25,801 bases of DNA from Prochlorococcus sp. scB243_496M6 (GCA_000635535.1 JFMF01000377.1:1-25801), one strand, 5' to 3'; counted from the stretch's first letter, positions 1 to 9,072 are shown. A program made the numbers and translations. The notes: generated by a model not told the origin, from the sequence alone.

Positions 1-1112
1 TAATTACTGGGATAACTGGACAAGATGGGAGTTACCTCGCAGAATTGTTGCTTGAAAAGGGTTATGAAGTTCATGGTATAAAAAGACGTTCAAGTTCATT
101 TAACACTTCAAGAATTGATCATCTTTATCAGGACCCGCATGAAAAAGATGCAAGATTTATTCTTCATTATGGAGACCTGATTGACAGCACAAACATTATA
201 AAAATCATAAAGAAAGTACAACCTGATGAGATTTATAATTTAGGAGCTCAAAGTCACGTAGCCGTAAGTTTTGAAACACCAGAATATACAGCAAATTGTG
301 ACGCATTAGGAATTTTGAGGATTCTCGAAGCTGTTAGGAACCTTAATCTGATAGAAAAAACAAAAATTTACCAAGCAAGCACAAGTGAATTATACGGATT
401 GGTCCAAGAAGTACCTCAAAAAGAATCAACACCCTTTTATCCAAGGAGTCCGTATGCAGTAGCAAAACTTTATGCTTATTGGATAATAGTTAACTATAGA
501 GAGGCATATGGAATGTTTGCATGTAATGGAATTTTATTCAATCATGAAAGTACAAGAAGAGGAGAAACTTTTGTTACGAGAAAAATAACAAGAGGACTTT
601 CTAGAATAAATATGGGGATTGAGAAGTGTATATATATGGGTAATCTTGATGCCAAAAGAGACTGGGGGCATGCAAAAGATTATGTTTATATGCAATGGCT
701 AATGTTACAGCAAGAAACCCCAGAAGACTTTGTTATAGCTACTGGAGAAATGAAAACAGTCAGAGAATTTATTGAAATAAGTTCAGCAAAACTAGGTTGG
801 AATAAAGAAGAAAATGGACCTGCTATTATTTGGGAAGGTTTAGGAGTTAATGAAATCGGGAGAAGAGCAGATAATAATGAAATTGTTATAAGAATAGACG
901 AGCGTTATTTTAGACCAACAGAGGTTAATGAACTACTTGGAGACCCTTCAAAAGCAAAAACGAAACTAAATTGGCAACCAAAGATTTCACTTGACGAGCT
1001 AATTACCGAAATGATTCAAATTGATACCAAAGAGGCAGAAAAAGAAGCTATGCTTCAAAAACAAGGTTTTGAGATTTATGGCGCAATTGAATCACCTCCT
1101 TCAAACCCTTGA
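1..1112 (+). CDS. gmd: GDP-mannose 4,6-dehydratase, 5' end outside window
   Basis: This cytoplasmic enzyme converts GDP-D-mannose to GDP-4-keto-6-deoxy-D-mannose, the first step towards GDP-L-fucose. The reading frame is open from the first complete codon at base 3 and begins inside the Rossmann motif ([14 protein letters not shown]), so only a few N-terminal residues are missing. The TTG at 45 lies after that motif and is not the real start. Family hallmarks are visible: STSELYG near bases 375-398, the YxxxK pair (YAVAK) at 453-467, the [17 protein letters not shown] segment, and a YFRPTEV...GDPSKAK C-terminal block. The NHESP proline usual in the family reads T here (NHESTRRG). The last 37 bases overlap the end of the converging paralogue. 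The partner fucose synthase is not adjacent but lies near 11.8 kb. The family assignment is secure. Confidence 0.95.
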   Translation, partial: ITGITGQDGSYLAELLLEKGYEVHGIKRRSSSFNTSRIDHLYQDPHEKDARFILHYGDLIDSTNIIKIIKKVQPDEIYNLGAQSHVAVSFETPEYTANCDALGILRILEAVRNLNLIEKTKIYQASTSELYGLVQEVPQKESTPFYPRSPYAVAKLYAYWIIVNYREAYGMFACNGILFNHESTRRGETFVTRKITRGLSRINMGIEKCIYMGNLDAKRDWGHAKDYVYMQWLMLQQETPEDFVIATGEMKTVREFIEISSAKLGWNKEENGPAIIWEGLGVNEIGRRADNNEIVIRIDERYFRPTEVNELLGDPSKAKTKLNWQPKISLDELITEMIQIDTKEAEKEAMLQKQGFEIYGAIESPPSNP

Positions 1113-2068
1113 TTTATAAATTCCTCAAACATACAATCTATTATTTTTTCTAGATTTTTTTCTGATTTCCAATTTAGATTATTATATATTTTGGAAGGAT
1201 CGAGATATGAATACTTAATATCACTAGGCCTTAAAAGTTTTTCATCATGCATAACAAATTTACTTTCATCTAAATTAAATTTTTTAAAAGCCATTGATAC
1301 AAAATCTTTTAAAGAATTTGTAACCCCAGTTGCAATTATGTAATCTTCAGGTTCTGGAGAATGCATTATTAAATACATAGCTTCAACATACTCTGGAGCC
1401 CAACCCCAATCTCTCCAAGTATCCAAGTTGCCTAATCTTAGTTCGTTGGACTTTTTACAAACTATATCCCATACCCCACTTATTATTTTCTTTGTTACGA
1501 ATCTTTTATTTCTTAATGGTGATTCATGATTTCCAAGAATACCAGTACAGCAAAATAGATTATAAGATTCTCTATAATTAGATACTATCCAAAAAGCAGT
1601 TGCTTTAGCCGTAGCATATGGACTTCTTGGGGCGAAAACAGTTTTTTCATTTGCAATTATTTTATCTGTATTTCCAAAACATTCGGAACTTCCTGCATTA
1701 AAAAATTTAATTTTTTTTTGGCTTAATTTTATCGCTTCAAGAAAATTTAAAGTGCCCAAAGATATTGATTCCATACATTCAACAGGTTGCTCAAAAGATA
1801 AGCCAACACTTGTTAAACCTGCCAAATAATATACTTCATCTGGATTTGTAGAATTTATAGCTTTTATTACACTTCTAAAATCATTCGGGGCAAGTGAAAT
1901 TACATTTACATAATCGAGAATTTTTAGTTTTGATAAATTTGAAGTATCACATATTGAAGAATCTCTAGTTGATCCAAAAACTTTATATCCTTTTGAGAGT
2001 AATAATTTAGCTAGATAAGATCCGTCTTGACCAGTTATGCCAACAATTAAAGCCGTAAATTTATTCAT
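1076..2068 (-). CDS. GDP-mannose 4,6-dehydratase-like short-chain dehydrogenase, second copy
   Basis: This 330-residue NAD(P)-dependent extended SDR is clearly a relative of Gmd. It has a [20 protein letters not shown]-terminal motif, AGSSECFG, the catalytic YxxxK (YATAK), and [16 protein letters not shown]. It is shorter than the usual roughly 350-370 residues of Gmd. It also differs where Gmd binds the GDP-sugar C-terminally: the normal RPTEV block reads LRPSDI, and the stretch before it is compressed. That makes it either a dehydratase with another GDP-hexose specificity or a reductase-like enzyme acting on the 4-keto product; the sequence cannot separate these. It converges on gmd with a 37-bp tail overlap and is divergent from the ligase gene, with 249 bp between their ATGs, so it probably has its own promoter. 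The ATG at 2068 fits the family N terminus ([13 protein letters not shown]). Confidence 0.85.
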   Translation of the reverse strand: MNKFTALIVGITGQDGSYLAKLLLSKGYKVFGSTRDSSICDTSNLSKLKILDYVNVISLAPNDFRSVIKAINSTNPDEVYYLAGLTSVGLSFEQPVECMESISLGTLNFLEAIKLSQKKIKFFNAGSSECFGNTDKIIANEKTVFAPRSPYATAKATAFWIVSNYRESYNLFCCTGILGNHESPLRNKRFVTKKIISGVWDIVCKKSNELRLGNLDTWRDWGWAPEYVEAMYLIMHSPEPEDYIIATGVTNSLKDFVSMAFKKFNLDESKFVMHDEKLLRPSDIKYSYLDPSKIYNNLNWKSEKNLEKIIDCMFEEFINQGFEGGDSIAP

Positions 2069-2317
2069 TATTTATACAACTCTAAAATACATTTTTTAAC
2101 TGACTAATAAATAATATATCAAATTTACTTATTTAAATTTAAACTCTTAATCAATTCTATTTAAATTGAAATTTGAAATTATTTTAGAAATTAATGAATA
2201 ATTTCAATTAAAAACTTATTTGCAAAGTTTATAAAATTAACCCATTAATGGTTCATAATTAAATTAACATTTAGTAAATTTTAATTTTGATATATTTCTA
2301 GAATAAATTCTTTGAAA

Positions 2318-3616
2318 ATGCTTAATTATAAAAACTTTAAATTTCAATACATCTTCACTAAAGAAATCAATATATTTAGAACAGGTTTGTTTTTTTTGCC
2401 TTCTGCACCATCGATAGCCTCTCTATTTATTATAATTTCACTCTTAATAAATAATTTCAAGAGAAAAGCTTCATTTTTTAAGGATAATTCAAATTTTCTA
2501 ATTATTTTAATAACCCTTTTAATGCTATTAAGCTCTTTAGTTCAGACATTTTTCATACAGAATTCTTACAGTGAAGTACTTAATAAAAACTCATCTTGGA
2601 TTGGACTTTTTAACTGGATTCCATTTTTTTGGATATTTTGTTCTTCACAAGAATTTTTTAAATCGAAAGAAGATAGAATATTAAGTAGTTTAATTTTATG
2701 CTTGAGCACAATACCAGTAATATTTTCCGGAATTGGCCAAACTTTCTTTAATTGGCATGGACCCTTAGAATTATTGAATGGAGCTATTATTTGGTATCAA
2801 AGACCTATCGATGCCATATCAGGTTTAACTGCACAATTTAATCATGCCAACTATGCAGGTTCATGGTTTACTTTTATTTTGCCTCTTTGTATCGCTCAAT
2901 CTTTTAATCAGACTTCAGATAAAAATAAAAAATATTTTTTAAGATTTATCCTTGCTGGTATTATGTCTTGTATTTTTTTAACAAATTCACGTAATGCTTG
3001 GGGTTCTTCAATATTGTCAATTCCATTAGTTTTAGGAACATCATCATTACAATGGTTTTTGCCTTCCTTATTATTTACATTTACCTTGATTTTAGTTACA
3101 ACTCAGAATTTATTCCAAAGCGGAATTCAAACTTTATTGAGAGAAATCATACCAAATAAAGTTTGGCAAGAATTTACTTATGAAGGATTTAAAAATTTAG
3201 ACGCAACAAGACTAGAGATCTTACAAGAAGCATTTAGAGTAATTATAAACAATCCACTATTTGGCACTGGTGCCGCATCATTTACAATTATATATCAACT
3301 TGAAAAAGGTTTCTGGAAAGGGCATTCACATAATATTTTGACTGAATTATCTATTAGCTATGGAATACCATGTACATTGATTCTTGTTTATTTTATTAGT
3401 AGGATTTTAGTTAAATCCTTTCAATATATTTACATCAAAGATAATAAAAATATATTCGATAGAAGTATTTGGACAGCAGTAGTAGTTTTCTTACTATCTC
3501 AGCAAATAGATATACAATATTTTGATGGCAGGATTAGTTTGCTTTTCTGGATATTATTAGCAGCACTAAAATGTATTAATAATGAGAATAAATCTTTTAT
3601 AAAAAATGAAACTTAA
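2318..3616 (+). CDS. O-antigen ligase / Wzy_C-family polymerase, polytopic membrane protein
   Basis: This inner-membrane protein of about 432 residues has many hydrophobic segments and a large periplasmic loop. The block NPLFGTGAASF...HSHNILTELSISYGIPCTLILVYF in the C-terminal half is the signature of the O-antigen ligase/polymerase superfamily (PF04932). Members either transfer finished polysaccharide to lipid A-core or polymerise repeat units. Sequence alone does not say which, and this window also holds an EpsG-like polymerase candidate. I chose the ATG at 2318. A TTG two codons upstream is possible, but no strong ribosome-binding site supports either. The gene overlaps the start of the following relic ORF by 11 bp, which suggests the two were once cotranslated. 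Confidence 0.85.
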   Translation: MLNYKNFKFQYIFTKEINIFRTGLFFLPSAPSIASLFIIISLLINNFKRKASFFKDNSNFLIILITLLMLLSSLVQTFFIQNSYSEVLNKNSSWIGLFNWIPFFWIFCSSQEFFKSKEDRILSSLILCLSTIPVIFSGIGQTFFNWHGPLELLNGAIIWYQRPIDAISGLTAQFNHANYAGSWFTFILPLCIAQSFNQTSDKNKKYFLRFILAGIMSCIFLTNSRNAWGSSILSIPLVLGTSSLQWFLPSLLFTFTLILVTTQNLFQSGIQTLLREIIPNKVWQEFTYEGFKNLDATRLEILQEAFRVIINNPLFGTGAASFTIIYQLEKGFWKGHSHNILTELSISYGIPCTLILVYFISRILVKSFQYIYIKDNKNIFDRSIWTAVVVFLLSQQIDIQYFDGRISLLFWILLAALKCINNENKSFIKNET

Positions 3617-4076
3617 TAATTCTTTTTTTAATACTAAGAAAACTGAAGCAGTGATCTTCTTGCTAATTATTTCAAGTTTTCTAATTGATAAATTTTATCT
3701 TATTAATTTTTCATATACACCCGCATGGGTACAAGGTTATCATCTTGCTAATTTATTCAAGATATTCAATTTATTAGATAATTCCAGTTCCAATAATCAA
3801 GGATATTTAAAAGATGCAGAAAAAATATTCAAATTTAGATATCAATTAAATAATTATGATTATTTATACTACATGTAAATATCGCAAATCTTGCAATGAA
3901 AGTCTACTGTAGCTGCAAAAACAATAAAAAATATTATGAAATTTGATAAAAGTAATCCTAATTTATATTTAGGAAAATCAGTTGTTGACATTTACAAGTT
4001 AAATACTAGGCGAGCAGACAAAAATATTTAAATTGCAAGTAAATTAAATAATAAAAAAACTTATATTCAACAATAA
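3606..4076 (+). pseudogene. Decayed membrane-anchored, TPR-like ORF after the ligase gene
   Basis: The first 90 codons are intact (ATG 3606, stop 3876-3878). They encode one hydrophobic segment (residues about 16-34) followed by a WVQGYHLANLFKIFN stretch. Protein-like sequence continues after the stop. Bases 3872-3898 read VNIANLAMK in another frame, then the original frame resumes as STVAAKTIKNIMKFDKSNPNLYLGKSVVDIYKLN, meets a stop at 4029, and ends at 4074-4076. Joined together, the AEKIFKFR..LNNYDYLYY / VNIANLAMK / IMKFDKSNPNLYLG pattern resembles tetratricopeptide helices. The WxQGYHL part recalls the first periplasmic loop of GT-C (PMT/ArnT-like) glycosyltransferases, so this may be a fusion of two relics. 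Two opposite frameshifts and an in-frame stop argue for a pseudogene, although sequencing errors could give the same picture. The remaining 117 bp before the next gene hold nothing I recognise. Confidence 0.55.
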
Positions 4077-4193
4077 ATACAATTAAATTAATTTCTGATA
4101 TATTGAATTTTAAAATTAGGGCTTTAATAAATATTTAAAAAATGCAACTTTTAATTTAAAATATTTTAATAAGAATTTTTCCTTTTATATTTA

Positions 4194-5369
4194 ATGCTAT
4201 CTAACTACAAAGGTAATATAGCTATTATTCATGATTGGTTCTCAGGAGAATTTAAAGGAGGGGCCGAGAAAGTTTTTAATCAAATAGAAGAATTAATTAT
4301 TGAAAACAACTCTTATTATGAGATATTTGCTTTAGTTAATCACTTAGATAAAAACCATAATTTAAATAAAAGAAAATTTATAAATACATCTTTCATCCAA
4401 AATTTGCCATTTAGCAAAAGACATTTTCATAATTATCTACCGCTTTTCCCCCTAGCAATAGAGCAATTAGATCTCAGAGAATATGATCTAATAATAAGCT
4501 CAAGCCACGCAGTAGCAAAAGGTGTAATTACATCTCCTGACCAATTACATATAAGTTATATTCATTCACCAATGAGATATGCTTGGGATCAAATGAATAC
4601 TTATCTTAAAAATTCATCATATAAGAAATTAGGTATAAATTTTTTGTTAAGAGTGATTCTCCAAAACTTAAGGAAATGGGATTATTTAAGCAGTGTAAGG
4701 ATTGATAAATTAATTGCAAACTCCAATTTTACTGCAAAAAGAATAAAAAAATATTGGGGAAGAAGTTCATCAGTTATTCACCCCCCTGTTGATATAAAAA
4801 GATTCTCGCCAAGAAAATCAAGGGATGATTTTTATTTAAGTGTATCCAGATTAGTTCCAAATAAAAGAATTGATTTATTGGTAAAAGCATTTAATCAACT
4901 TGATTTACCATTAATTATTATTGGAAATGGGCCAGAGAAAAAAGAACTAATGAAAATTGCCAAAGAAAATATAAGTTTCTTAAATTATCAAGATGATTTT
5001 GTAGTAAAAGAATTAATGGAAAAATGTAGAGCTTTTGTTTATGCGGGAATAGAGGATTTTGGAATAGCTCCGGTTGAAGCAATGGCAGCTGGAGCTCCAA
5101 TAATTGCTCTTAAAAAAGCTGGAATAATAGACACGGTTAAATGTATTAATTCCAAAAATAAAATTGCTACTGGCCTTTTATTTAATAATCAAAGTGTTCG
5201 GGACTTAAGAGATTGCATAGAATACTTTGACGAAAAAAAACTTTGGTTAGAATTTTCTAGCGAGGATATAAATTTATGGTCACAGACTTTTAGTGTTAGT
5301 AACTTTAATAAGAATTTTACAAATTTTATAGATAAATCACTATCAGAGTTCACAAAAAATATGCGTTAA
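4194..5369 (+). CDS. Family 4 glycosyltransferase, WbaZ-like
   Basis: This 391-residue GT-B glycosyltransferase should transfer a nucleotide-activated sugar, in this family often mannose from GDP-mannose, onto the lipid-linked repeat unit at the cytoplasmic face. The N terminus has the donor/acceptor-loop pattern IIHDWFSGEFKGGAEKV. SSSHAVAKGV...YIHSPMRYAWD follows at about residues 100-135, which is typical of WbaZ-like proteins. The C-terminal Rossmann domain carries the EX7E motif (EDFGIAPVE, E287 and E295) in the expected place. The ATG at 4194 places the first beta strand near the N terminus, as usual in the family. It lies downstream of the ligase gene and its relic, and 75 bp before the sugar transferase on the same strand. 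The donor sugar cannot be fixed from sequence. Confidence 0.88.
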   Translation: MLSNYKGNIAIIHDWFSGEFKGGAEKVFNQIEELIIENNSYYEIFALVNHLDKNHNLNKRKFINTSFIQNLPFSKRHFHNYLPLFPLAIEQLDLREYDLIISSSHAVAKGVITSPDQLHISYIHSPMRYAWDQMNTYLKNSSYKKLGINFLLRVILQNLRKWDYLSSVRIDKLIANSNFTAKRIKKYWGRSSSVIHPPVDIKRFSPRKSRDDFYLSVSRLVPNKRIDLLVKAFNQLDLPLIIIGNGPEKKELMKIAKENISFLNYQDDFVVKELMEKCRAFVYAGIEDFGIAPVEAMAAGAPIIALKKAGIIDTVKCINSKNKIATGLLFNNQSVRDLRDCIEYFDEKKLWLEFSSEDINLWSQTFSVSNFNKNFTNFIDKSLSEFTKNMR

Positions 5370-5444
5370 AATATTAATTATCTAATAAAAAAAGTGCTAT
5401 ATAAAAAACAAAACAATTATGATTAAAAAAGATTTTTTAGTTTT

Positions 5445-6065
5445 TTGAATTATATTCTTTTAAAGAGATTCTTTGATTTTTCATTGTCTTTATTTCTAAT
5501 TATATTTTTAACTCCATTATTTATAATTATTGGATTATTAATAAGAATTAATTCAAAAGGATCCATAATTTATACTCAAAAAAGAATCGGAGAAAATAAT
5601 AAAACTTTTGCATGTTATAAATTTAGGACAATGGATACAAATGCAAAATATCTTCTAAAGCAATTATTGATTGGAAACCCTAATTTTAAAAATGAATTTG
5701 AAGATACAAGAAAAATTTCTAATGATCCAAGAATAACAGAAATTGGAAGATTTCTTAGGTTTACTAGTTTAGATGAATTGCCTCAAATATTTAATGTTTT
5801 TAAGGGAGACATGAGTTTTATTGGCCCAAGACCAATAGTTAAAAGTGAAATAAAAAAATACGGAAATAATTTCGAAAAAGCTTTTTCCGTAAAACCAGGC
5901 ATATCTGGATTATGGCAAGTAAGTGGCAGAAATAATCTTTCTTACAAAAAAAGGGTAGAATTAGATATTTTTTATTCAGAAAACATTAACTTTATTTTTG
6001 ATATTAAAATTTTTATAAGGACAATAATGGTACTACTTTTACCTTATGGGAAAGGAGCTTTTTAA
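5445..6065 (+). CDS. Undecaprenyl-phosphate sugar phosphotransferase (short WbaP/PglC type)
   Basis: This monotopic membrane enzyme transfers a sugar-1-phosphate from a nucleotide sugar to undecaprenyl phosphate and so starts the repeat unit. An N-terminal hydrophobic reentrant helix follows KRFFDFSLSLFLIIFLTPLF. Then come the family blocks: YTQKRIG, KFRTMDTNA, the LDELPQ..NVFKGDMSFIGPRP catalytic region, and KPGISGLWQVSGRNNLSY. At about 206 residues it is the minimal catalytic form and lacks the N-terminal domains of full-length WbaP. There is no in-frame ATG upstream: an in-frame stop sits at 5424 and the first usable start is TTG at 5445. An ATG at 5420 lies one base out of frame across A and T homopolymers, so a one-base difference there would extend the protein. 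The initiating sugar is unknown. Confidence 0.9.
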   Translation: MNYILLKRFFDFSLSLFLIIFLTPLFIIIGLLIRINSKGSIIYTQKRIGENNKTFACYKFRTMDTNAKYLLKQLLIGNPNFKNEFEDTRKISNDPRITEIGRFLRFTSLDELPQIFNVFKGDMSFIGPRPIVKSEIKKYGNNFEKAFSVKPGISGLWQVSGRNNLSYKKRVELDIFYSENINFIFDIKIFIRTIMVLLLPYGKGAF

Positions 6066-6178
6066 AGAGTTTAAAGTAAAAGTATTGATTTAAAAAAAGT
6101 TTAAAAAATCTGAATAAGAAACTTTATAATTGAAAATTAAATTTAAAATTATTAAGGATTTTATTATAGGATTTAATA

Positions 6179-7630
6179 ATGAATATTTCTATAAAAAAAA
6201 TCTGTTGCATTGGCGCTGGTTATGTTGGTGGACCAACTATGACAGTAATGGCAAGTAAGTGTAATGATTTAGTTTTTCATGTTGTAGACGTTAATAAACA
6301 AAGAATAGAAGCTTGGAATAATGAGGATCTATCAAAATTACCTATTTATGAACCTGGTTTAAAAGAGATTATAAAGAATAATCGAAATAAAAACTTATTT
6401 TTTAGTACCAACGTAAAGGAGGCTATTGAGACTTCAGATATGATATTCATTTCAGTTAATACCCCTACAAAAAAGAGAGGACTTGGTGCTGGCAAGTCTA
6501 GTGATTTAAAGTGGGTAGAAGCCTCTGCTAGAGAAGTAGCTAAATTTTCTAAGGGGCATACAATTATTGTTGAGAAAAGTACATTACCCGTAAGAACTGC
6601 TGAGGTTATTCAAAAAATCCTTAATACCGAAAATTCTTACTCAAAAAGTGATAAGAAAAGTTTTAGTGTATTATCTAACCCAGAATTTCTTGCAGAAGGT
6701 ACAGCCATAAAAGATTTAGAAAATCCAGATAGAGTTTTAATTGGAGGAGAGGATAAATCAGCTATGCTTTTATTAAGTCAAATATATGAGAATTGGATCC
6801 CCAAAGAAAAAATTCTGTTTACAAATATATGGAGTAGTGAGCTTGCAAAGCTCACATCTAATGCTTTTTTAGCCCAACGAGTAAGTTCAATAAATTCAAT
6901 AAGTGCTATTTGTGAAATGACGGGTGCCGATATTAGAGAAGTGTCAAGGGCAATTGGTAAAGATTCCAGGATTGGATCAAAGTTTCTAGATTCAGGACCA
7001 GGATTTGGAGGTAGTTGCTTCAAAAAAGATATTTTAAACCTTGTATATCTGGCAGAATATTTCGGACTTGAAGAAGTAGCAAAGTTTTGGGAAGAAGTTG
7101 TAAATATCAACAATTGGCATCAAAAACGAATAGCCAAGATTGTTGTACATAAGCTTTTTAGAACTATCTCTGAAAAGAAAATTATAATTTTAGGATTCGC
7201 TTTTAAAGCTAATACGAATGACACAAGAGAATCTGCGGCCATAAGTATTTGCAAAGATTTAATAAACGAAGGGGCTCAACTTATTATTCATGATCCTAAA
7301 GTCAATCCTTTGCAAATAGAAGATGACTTGCAAATCAAGCAATTTTCAGATCCTCAAAATAAAAATAAAGAATATCAAAATAATAATATTGGTAACTGGA
7401 GATTTAGTAAAAATCTAGATATTTTTGATAATGCGCACGCTGTTTTAGTTCTGACAGAATGGGATGAATATAAAAATATTAGATGGGATCATGTTTCAAA
7501 GAAAATGGTAAAACCTGCCTGGGTATTTGATGCGAGGTCTATTGTTAATGCGGATTTAGTTAAAAAATCAGGCCTACATATGTGGACTTTGGGAGATGGT
7601 AGCTCAAAGGATGAGATAGGAAACTTTTAG
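6179..7630 (+). CDS. ugd: UDP-glucose 6-dehydrogenase, animal-like subfamily
   Basis: This cytoplasmic enzyme oxidises UDP-glucose to UDP-glucuronate with two NAD+. The N-terminal dinucleotide motif is GAGYVGGPT. Further blocks are NTPTKKRGLGAGK, EKSTLPVRTAE, SNPEFLAEGTAIKDL.NPDRVLIGG and the catalytic GFGGSC with Cys at residue 280, then LGFAFKANTNDTRES. The GGPT motif, the NTPTK..G.G loop and the near-identical Cys position make it look like the animal UGDH type (human Cys276) rather than the shorter E. coli Ugd type, and 483 residues fits. A TATAAT hexamer at 6125-6130 is a possible -10 without a clear -35. The stop TAG overlaps the manC stop of the opposite strand by 4 bp. Its product feeds the uronate epimerase gene at 10.6 kb. 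Confidence 0.96.
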   Translation: MNISIKKICCIGAGYVGGPTMTVMASKCNDLVFHVVDVNKQRIEAWNNEDLSKLPIYEPGLKEIIKNNRNKNLFFSTNVKEAIETSDMIFISVNTPTKKRGLGAGKSSDLKWVEASAREVAKFSKGHTIIVEKSTLPVRTAEVIQKILNTENSYSKSDKKSFSVLSNPEFLAEGTAIKDLENPDRVLIGGEDKSAMLLLSQIYENWIPKEKILFTNIWSSELAKLTSNAFLAQRVSSINSISAICEMTGADIREVSRAIGKDSRIGSKFLDSGPGFGGSCFKKDILNLVYLAEYFGLEEVAKFWEEVVNINNWHQKRIAKIVVHKLFRTISEKKIIILGFAFKANTNDTRESAAISICKDLINEGAQLIIHDPKVNPLQIEDDLQIKQFSDPQNKNKEYQNNNIGNWRFSKNLDIFDNAHAVLVLTEWDEYKNIRWDHVSKKMVKPAWVFDARSIVNADLVKKSGLHMWTLGDGSSKDEIGNF

Positions 7631-9072
7631 TTATTTTCTCTACCATATTTATCTTCAAACCTTTTAATATCATCTTCACCAAGATAACTTCCACTTTGAA
7701 TTTCTATTAATGTTAATGGTAATTTAGTAGGATTAGATAGTCTATGTTTAGCTCCCAAGGGTATATAAACACTCTCATTAGGGCCTATTATTTTTTCAAT
7801 ATTACCTACCTCTACCTTGGCAGTACCATTTACAACAACCCAATGTTCAGATCTATGAAAGTGCATCTGAAGAGACAAAGAGGCCCCAGGGTTAACTTCA
7901 ATTTTTTTAATTTGCCAATTGCTTCCATCTTCTATAGATAAAAAATAACCCCAAGGTCTAAACACAACTTTATGATTTTGAGCTTCATTAAAACCTTTTG
8001 AAATCATTAGTTTTACAATATTTTTTAAACTTTGAGAACATTTACTATTTGCGACTAAAACTGCATCTTTTGTATCAACAACTACAATATTTTCCAAGCC
8101 AATAGCTACAACTAATTTATTCTCACTACGTATTAACGAATCTTTAATATCTGTCGCCAGAACATTTCCACTTAAAGAGTTTCCATTATTATCCTTTTTA
8201 GAAATTCCCCAAAGTGATTCCCAACTACCAATATCATCCCAACCACAATTAAGAGGTATAACGAGTGCTTTTTTTGTTTTTTCAAATACCGCAATATCAA
8301 TAGGGATATCATCACAATTTAAAAAAGTATTTTTTTCAAGCCTTAAAAAATCAAGATCCCTTTTGCTTTTTTTAAGACATTGTTCGCAATTCTTGAGTAA
8401 ATCTGGAGAAAAACTTTTAACTTCATTAAGTATTGAATTTGCTTTAAATACAAACATTCCACTATTCCAAGAATATTTTTTATCCTTAATAAAAGATTTC
8501 GCATTTTTCTCATCTGGTTTTTCTACAAATTGATCAACCTTACTCGGAATATATTTATTATGATCTAACTGTTTTTTAGATTTAATATATCCATAGCCAG
8601 TCGCAGGATATGTTGGAGATACTCCAAAAATAATTAGATTATCCTTTAAAGCTTCTCTAATACTATTATTAATCGATGAATGGAATTTATTAATGTCTTC
8701 AATTTGATGATCTGAAGAAAGAATCAAAAGTATAGGCTCAATATTTGAATCTTTATATATATCTATAGCTTTTAAGGCAGCAATTACAATAGCTGGAGCG
8801 GTATTTCTTCCTTCTGGCTCCAATAATATCTCGAGTGGTTCTATATTTATTTCTTTCATTTGATGGCCAACAATAAACCTATGTTCCTCATTACAAATAA
8901 CTATAGGTCTACTGATATTATCTAAACTCTCTATTCTTTTGTATGTTTTTTGAAGCATTGTATATCCATCATCTAATAAATTTAGAAATTGTTTAGGAAA
9001 ACTTTTTCTAGATAATGGCCAAAGTCTTGAACCCGTCCCACCGGCCAAGATAATTGGAATAATTTTATACAT
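7627..9072 (-). CDS. manC: Mannose-1-phosphate guanylyltransferase / mannose-6-phosphate isomerase
   Basis: This bifunctional cytoplasmic enzyme makes GDP-mannose, the substrate of Gmd. Residues about 1-285 form the nucleotidyltransferase, with the GGTGSRLWPLSR...PKQFL signature at residues 11-30, a FVEKP motif near 182, and WNSGMFVF. The C-terminal type II phosphomannose isomerase cupin starts near RPWGYF and contains the metal-site pattern MHFHRSEHW and the GAKHRLSNP segment. The 481-residue length is normal for the two-domain form. The ATG at 9072 is embedded in the end of the preceding small ORF (ATGTATAA), which suggests coupled translation from that ORF. Its 3' end meets ugd tail to tail with a 4-bp overlap, so the two stop codons share sequence. 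Confidence 0.95.
   Translation of the reverse strand: MYKIIPIILAGGTGSRLWPLSRKSFPKQFLNLLDDGYTMLQKTYKRIESLDNISRPIVICNEEHRFIVGHQMKEINIEPLEILLEPEGRNTAPAIVIAALKAIDIYKDSNIEPILLILSSDHQIEDINKFHSSINNSIREALKDNLIIFGVSPTYPATGYGYIKSKKQLDHNKYIPSKVDQFVEKPDEKNAKSFIKDKKYSWNSGMFVFKANSILNEVKSFSPDLLKNCEQCLKKSKRDLDFLRLEKNTFLNCDDIPIDIAVFEKTKKALVIPLNCGWDDIGSWESLWGISKKDNNGNSLSGNVLATDIKDSLIRSENKLVVAIGLENIVVVDTKDAVLVANSKCSQSLKNIVKLMISKGFNEAQNHKVVFRPWGYFLSIEDGSNWQIKKIEVNPGASLSLQMHFHRSEHWVVVNGTAKVEVGNIEKIIGPNESVYIPLGAKHRLSNPTKLPLTLIEIQSGSYLGEDDIKRFEDKYGRENN

Noticed and set aside
45..47. TTG at 45 as the start of gmd
   Set aside because: The frame is open to the window edge and the NAD-binding motif lies upstream of this codon, so the true start is outside the window.
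4918..5100. Minus-strand ORF of 60 codons inside the WbaZ-like glycosyltransferase
   Set aside because: It lies wholly antisense to a well-supported gene, has no family features and has leucine/phenylalanine-rich shadow composition.
6125..6130. TATAAT upstream of ugd, with similar hexamers at 12804-12809, 10522-10527 (minus) and 23190-23195 (minus), considered as promoters
   Set aside because: Such hexamers are expected by chance every few hundred bases in DNA this AT-rich, and none has a matching -35. I mention them only in the gene entries.
6778..7113. Minus-strand ORF of 111 codons inside ugd
   Set aside because: It is antisense to conserved UGDH blocks, including the catalytic Cys region. 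The open frame is explained by conservation of the real gene.
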